Source of the DNA: Priestia megaterium NBRC 15308 = ATCC 14581
GTDB lineage: Bacteria > Bacillota > Bacilli > Bacillales > Bacillaceae_H
Direction: 5' to 3'
Assembly: GCF_000832985.1 (NCBI RefSeq)
Contig: NZ_CP009920.1
Location: forward strand, 682,001-746,000
Length of the DNA stretch: 64,000 nucleotides
A program made the translations under genes and the position numbers. The notes below the pieces were generated by a model. The model was not told the DNA's origin and made no database searches. It was given only the letters and a program-made list of their open reading frames with translations. Shown here in pieces: positions 61,490 through 64,000 of the stretch (position 1 is its first letter; every line of letters starts with the position of its first letter).

Positions 61490-62362
61490 TCAGAAATATT
61501 TTTTAGATGAAGGTTTTGGCTTAAAAGTAAAAAGCATTCCTAAAAAGATCAAAACAATGCCTGCCAGCTGAAGAAGCGTCGGGCGAAATCCCGTGAATGC
61601 TGTATCTAATAAAATAGCAACGGCTGGATCTAAAAACACTAAAACCGAAATCACCTGAGTTTTTAAATAGCGCAGGCTGTCGAAAAACAAATAATACACT
61701 AAACCAGTATGTACAAAGCCCGTTACCAAAATAGCTGTCCAATTGGCCGCTGTTAAGAAATGAAAATCACTAAAATGAACAAACGGCAATAATAAAAAAA
61801 TCCCTAAAAAAGTCTGAAGAAATGTAACAGCGTAAGCACTCGTATGAATGATTCCTTTGCCAAGCAGCGTTGTGCATGCATAAAACAAAGCGGCTAAAAG
61901 CGCCCACAGTATTCCTGACGACATGAAGCCATCAATCGTAAGTTCCTTCACTCCAATAATCAGAAGTGTTCCTACAAAACAAATGAAAATAGACATAATG
62001 CCAAGAACCGTTAATTTCTCCCTAAAGATAAAGCTTCCCAGAAGCAATACTAAGACGGGTGCAAGATGATAAATAGAAATAGCTACCGTAACGGACATCA
62101 TTTCAAATGCTTTAAATAGAAACACCCAGTTAAACACAAGGAATATGCCGCACAGTAAAATCTGCTTTATTTCTTTGGCATTCCATTTTTCTCTTTTATA
62201 TTCACCTGTTACAAACCAGCACATTCCGAGAAAAAGCGTTGCACAAATACAGCGAACAAATACTAAATCAAAAGAAGGCAGTCCAGTTTGTGTGGAGAAA
62301 AACCCAATCGAACCAAAAATACTCATTGAAACCATCATTTTTACCATGGGGCCTGCTTTCAT
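61490..62362 (-). CDS. EamA-family drug/metabolite exporter
   Basis: A 290-residue membrane protein with ten helices in two EamA repeats: MVSMSIFGSIGFFSTQTGLP at the start, AFEMMSVTVAISIYHLAPVL in repeat 1 and SLRYLKTQVISVLVFLDPAV in repeat 2. Exports small metabolites or amino acids (family knowledge); substrate unknown. GCGAGGTGG precedes ATG. A cupin gene follows on the same strand. Confidence 0.85.
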   Translation of the reverse strand: MKAGPMVKMMVSMSIFGSIGFFSTQTGLPSFDLVFVRCICATLFLGMCWFVTGEYKREKWNAKEIKQILLCGIFLVFNWVFLFKAFEMMSVTVAISIYHLAPVLVLLLGSFIFREKLTVLGIMSIFICFVGTLLIIGVKELTIDGFMSSGILWALLAALFYACTTLLGKGIIHTSAYAVTFLQTFLGIFLLLPFVHFSDFHFLTAANWTAILVTGFVHTGLVYYLFFDSLRYLKTQVISVLVFLDPAVAILLDTAFTGFRPTLLQLAGIVLIFLGMLFTFKPKPSSKKYF

Positions 62363-62453
62363 TTTTCCACCTCGCTTTCAGAAAACTATTATTATTCAAA
62401 CATAAAGAAGTTCATTTGTAAATTAATGGTTCATAAGCGCTGTTCCATGAAAA

Positions 62454-62502
62454 AGCAAAAAGCGCAAAGACACGGGGTCAGTCCCATCGTCTCTGCGCTT
62501 TT
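62454..62502 (-). terminator. terminator of the flavin oxidoreductase gene
   Basis: Stem AAAAGCGCA...TGCGCTTTT with further AGAC/GTCT pairs, followed by T-rich sequence on the minus strand. Confidence 0.75.
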
Positions 62503-62513
62503 CTGTCTTTCTT

Positions 62514-63641
62514 TTAATCTTCAACCGGGAACCAGCCTGGTGTGTTAATAATGGCTTGCCACAGCGGGTCAGGAATCACAAGCTTTTCCTGATCTTTTTT
62601 GCTTAATGTTGTCACAATTTCATTTTCGCGGCCTTCTTTGACTTTTTGAACCCAGTCTGGATCCATAATTAATTCACGGCCAATCGCAAGCAGTGGAATG
62701 CCGGTTTCAAGAGCTGCTGCTGCTTCGTCTGCTGTATGAATAAAACCTACGCCCATCACAGGTACGCGGCTTCCTACGCGCTCTTGAATAATCTCAATAC
62801 GTGAACGAGTATCTTCCACGCCTCGGCGAGGTTTTGACCAGAATTCCATTAGCGATACGTGAAGGTAATCAAGGTCTTTTTCTGCTAGTGCATCAACTAA
62901 TCTCAGCGTATCAGCCATTGTAATTCCAGGCGTCTCAGGCTCTTCCGGCGAGAAGCGATAGCCTACTAAAAATGGTTCTTTTGCATGTTTAGAAACAGCT
63001 TGCTTTACTTCGTCTACGATCGCTAGTGGGAATGTTAAACGTTTTTCTACGCTACCACCCCATTTATCTTCGCGGCGATTAGAATGCGGAGAAAAGAACT
63101 GCTGAATTAAATAGTTATTTGCTCCGTGAATTTCAACTCCGTCAAATCCTGCTTCAATGGCGCGGCGCGTCATCTCACCAAAATCGTGGATAATGCCTTC
63201 GATTTCTTCATTGGTTAACTCTCTAGGCACCGGTGCTCCTTCTTGTTCTGCGGCAACAGCGCTTGCGCTAACAACCTCTCCATTTGGAACAAGCTCAGGC
63301 GGACACATGCGGCCTCCGTGGAAAATTTGAAGAACTGCTTTTGCCCCTTGATCTTTAATTGCTGTTGCTAAGCGGCTTAGGCTAGGAATCATTTCATCGC
63401 TGTCTGCAGCAAACTCTCCGTGAAATCCTTTGCCGTTTGGCGTTCCGTATGTACATGCTGTAATGACCATGCTAACACCGTTTGAACGTCGTACATAGTA
63501 GTCTACTTCTGCATTTGATACTGTTCCATCTTCATTTGATGAAAAATTTGTCATAGGCGCAAGAATAACGCGGTTATCTAATTTGATGCCATTTGAAAAA
63601 GTAAATGGCTGTAAAAGCGGCTCATACTTTTTATTTGTCAT
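62514..63641 (-). CDS. Old Yellow Enzyme-family NADH-dependent flavin oxidoreductase (YqiG-like)
   Basis: A 375-residue FMN TIM-barrel ene-reductase: LQPFTFSNGIKLDNRVILAP with MTNFSSN at the N-terminus, QIFHGGRMC, EIHGANNYLIQQFFSPHSNR with REDKWGGSVEKR, and GRELIMDPDWV near the end. The His-Gly-Ala-Asn stretch is the substrate-binding pair of the 2,4-dienoyl-CoA reductase/YqiG-type OYEs; no iron-sulfur domain is present. It reduces activated double bonds using NAD(P)H, in detoxification of electrophiles. ATG 63641 behind TTGGAGGG; a 14-codon upstream extension is rejected. Confidence 0.9.
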   Translation of the reverse strand: MTNKKYEPLLQPFTFSNGIKLDNRVILAPMTNFSSNEDGTVSNAEVDYYVRRSNGVSMVITACTYGTPNGKGFHGEFAADSDEMIPSLSRLATAIKDQGAKAVLQIFHGGRMCPPELVPNGEVVSASAVAAEQEGAPVPRELTNEEIEGIIHDFGEMTRRAIEAGFDGVEIHGANNYLIQQFFSPHSNRREDKWGGSVEKRLTFPLAIVDEVKQAVSKHAKEPFLVGYRFSPEEPETPGITMADTLRLVDALAEKDLDYLHVSLMEFWSKPRRGVEDTRSRIEIIQERVGSRVPVMGVGFIHTADEAAAALETGIPLLAIGRELIMDPDWVQKVKEGRENEIVTTLSKKDQEKLVIPDPLWQAIINTPGWFPVED

Positions 63642-63977
63642 TTTGTTTCCCTCCAAAAATGATACGGTCAAAAATATTGGCATGTTATAGGTAGAAACTG
63701 TTTTTCCTTCCTATAATATGTGTCATTTAAAACTGTAACTTTAAAATATACTGTAATTTTAATATGTACAATTTTACCTGTCAATGAATTTGACTTTTGC
63801 CCCTTCTACTAAAAAATGACGATATTTATAAAATTCACATGAATTTGGACTACTTTTCATTCCAGCTCAAATCATTAATTATCATGAAGCTTTTTCCCAA
63901 AAAATATGTATAATATCTCACGAACTTTTTGTCTACTTAATACGTTGTAAAGATAAATTTGAAAAGGAGTGCAAAAA
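63642..63977. other. divergent intergenic region at the right edge
   Basis: AT-rich; carries promoters for the flavin oxidoreductase (minus) and the gene starting at 63978 (plus). Two ACTGTAA copies 18 bases apart (63732-63756) are the only regular structure found. Confidence 0.5.
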
Positions 63978-64000
63978 ATGGCTTTTCCATCTAACACCCA
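63978..64000 (+). CDS. start of a gene cut by the window edge
   Basis: AAAAGGAGTGC stands 6-8 bases before ATG, followed by MAFPSNT, to the end of the window. The ribosome site is strong, so a real gene is likely, but seven residues are too few to identify it. Confidence 0.5.

Noticed and set aside
1-64000. CRISPR array, prophage, insertion sequence or rRNA
   Set aside because: No regularly spaced repeats, phage genes, transposase or rRNA segments were seen; the dispersed repeats are too few and not evenly spaced.

Overview
The window looks like the chromosome of a low-GC, endospore-forming Bacillaceae member, most likely Priestia (Bacillus) megaterium or a close relative. This is inferred from: many orthologues of Bacillus subtilis genes (sigV-rsiV, pdaC, hemAT, scoC, rocEF, ktrAB, htrB-cssRS, ltaS, katE); strong AGGAGG-type ribosome sites with frequent GTG/TTG starts; spore-type mini-proteins (YjcZ family) and a decayed germinant-receptor gene; and intergenic repeats typical of Bacillaceae. 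There is no phage, plasmid, IS transposase, CRISPR or rRNA. The one RNA gene of standard type is a tRNA-Thr(GGT).

Layout. 1-1.5 kb: a tandem glycosyltransferase cut by the window edge, behind two small Sm-fold-like (DUF2642-type) genes. 1.7-4.5 kb: an NlpC/P60 wall hydrolase with a WalR-type box, the oxygen sensor HemAT, and the regulator ScoC. 4.6-7.6 kb: a lysozyme-defence module, sigV-rsiV divergent from pdaC, with a matched ECF promoter facing each way. 7.6-9.8 kb: a gerAB remnant, a small membrane protein and an unusual repeat-rich anchored protein. 9.9-12.6 kb: arginine catabolism (rocF, rocE) with a sigma-54 promoter and a perfect cre site. 12.9-16.7 kb: secreted gamma-glutamyltransferase with a C-terminal stalk-like domain, a broken small gene, a TPR protein and three mini-proteins. 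16.7-19 kb: ktrA-ktrB potassium uptake under a c-di-AMP (ydaO) riboswitch. 20.4-24.8 kb: secretion-stress locus, htrB plus a PrsA-like lipoprotein divergent from cssRS. 24.8-34.2 kb: assorted metabolism, transport and regulation. 34.4-36.9 kb: a two-gene ABC importer whose permease is fused to its binding domain. 37-41 kb: tRNA-Thr, a Rieske oxygenase, and a drug exporter divergent from a TetR regulator. 41.5-47.8 kb: a LacI-controlled oligosaccharide operon. 47.9-57.6 kb: a KinB-like kinase, sulfite-type and dicarboxylate transporters, catalase KatE with a sigma-B promoter. 57.7-60.7 kb: ltaS and an LCP gene (envelope polymers). 61-64 kb: a cupin, an EamA exporter and an Old Yellow Enzyme-type reductase.

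The genes converge on envelope maintenance and stress sensing: lysozyme (SigV), misfolded exported protein (CssRS), wall turnover (WalR box), osmotic/potassium balance (c-di-AMP, ABC importer) and oxidative stress (KatE). A dispersed inverted repeat occurs four times, each time at or close to the 3' end of a gene (directly against the stop codon in two copies, overlapping the last codons in one, a few bases away in one), where it supplies a terminator hairpin. No completely novel system is evident. The least explained pieces are the tandem glycosyltransferase cluster, the repeat protein at 8.6-9.8 kb, the small frameshifted gene at 15.1-15.3 kb and the repeat family.
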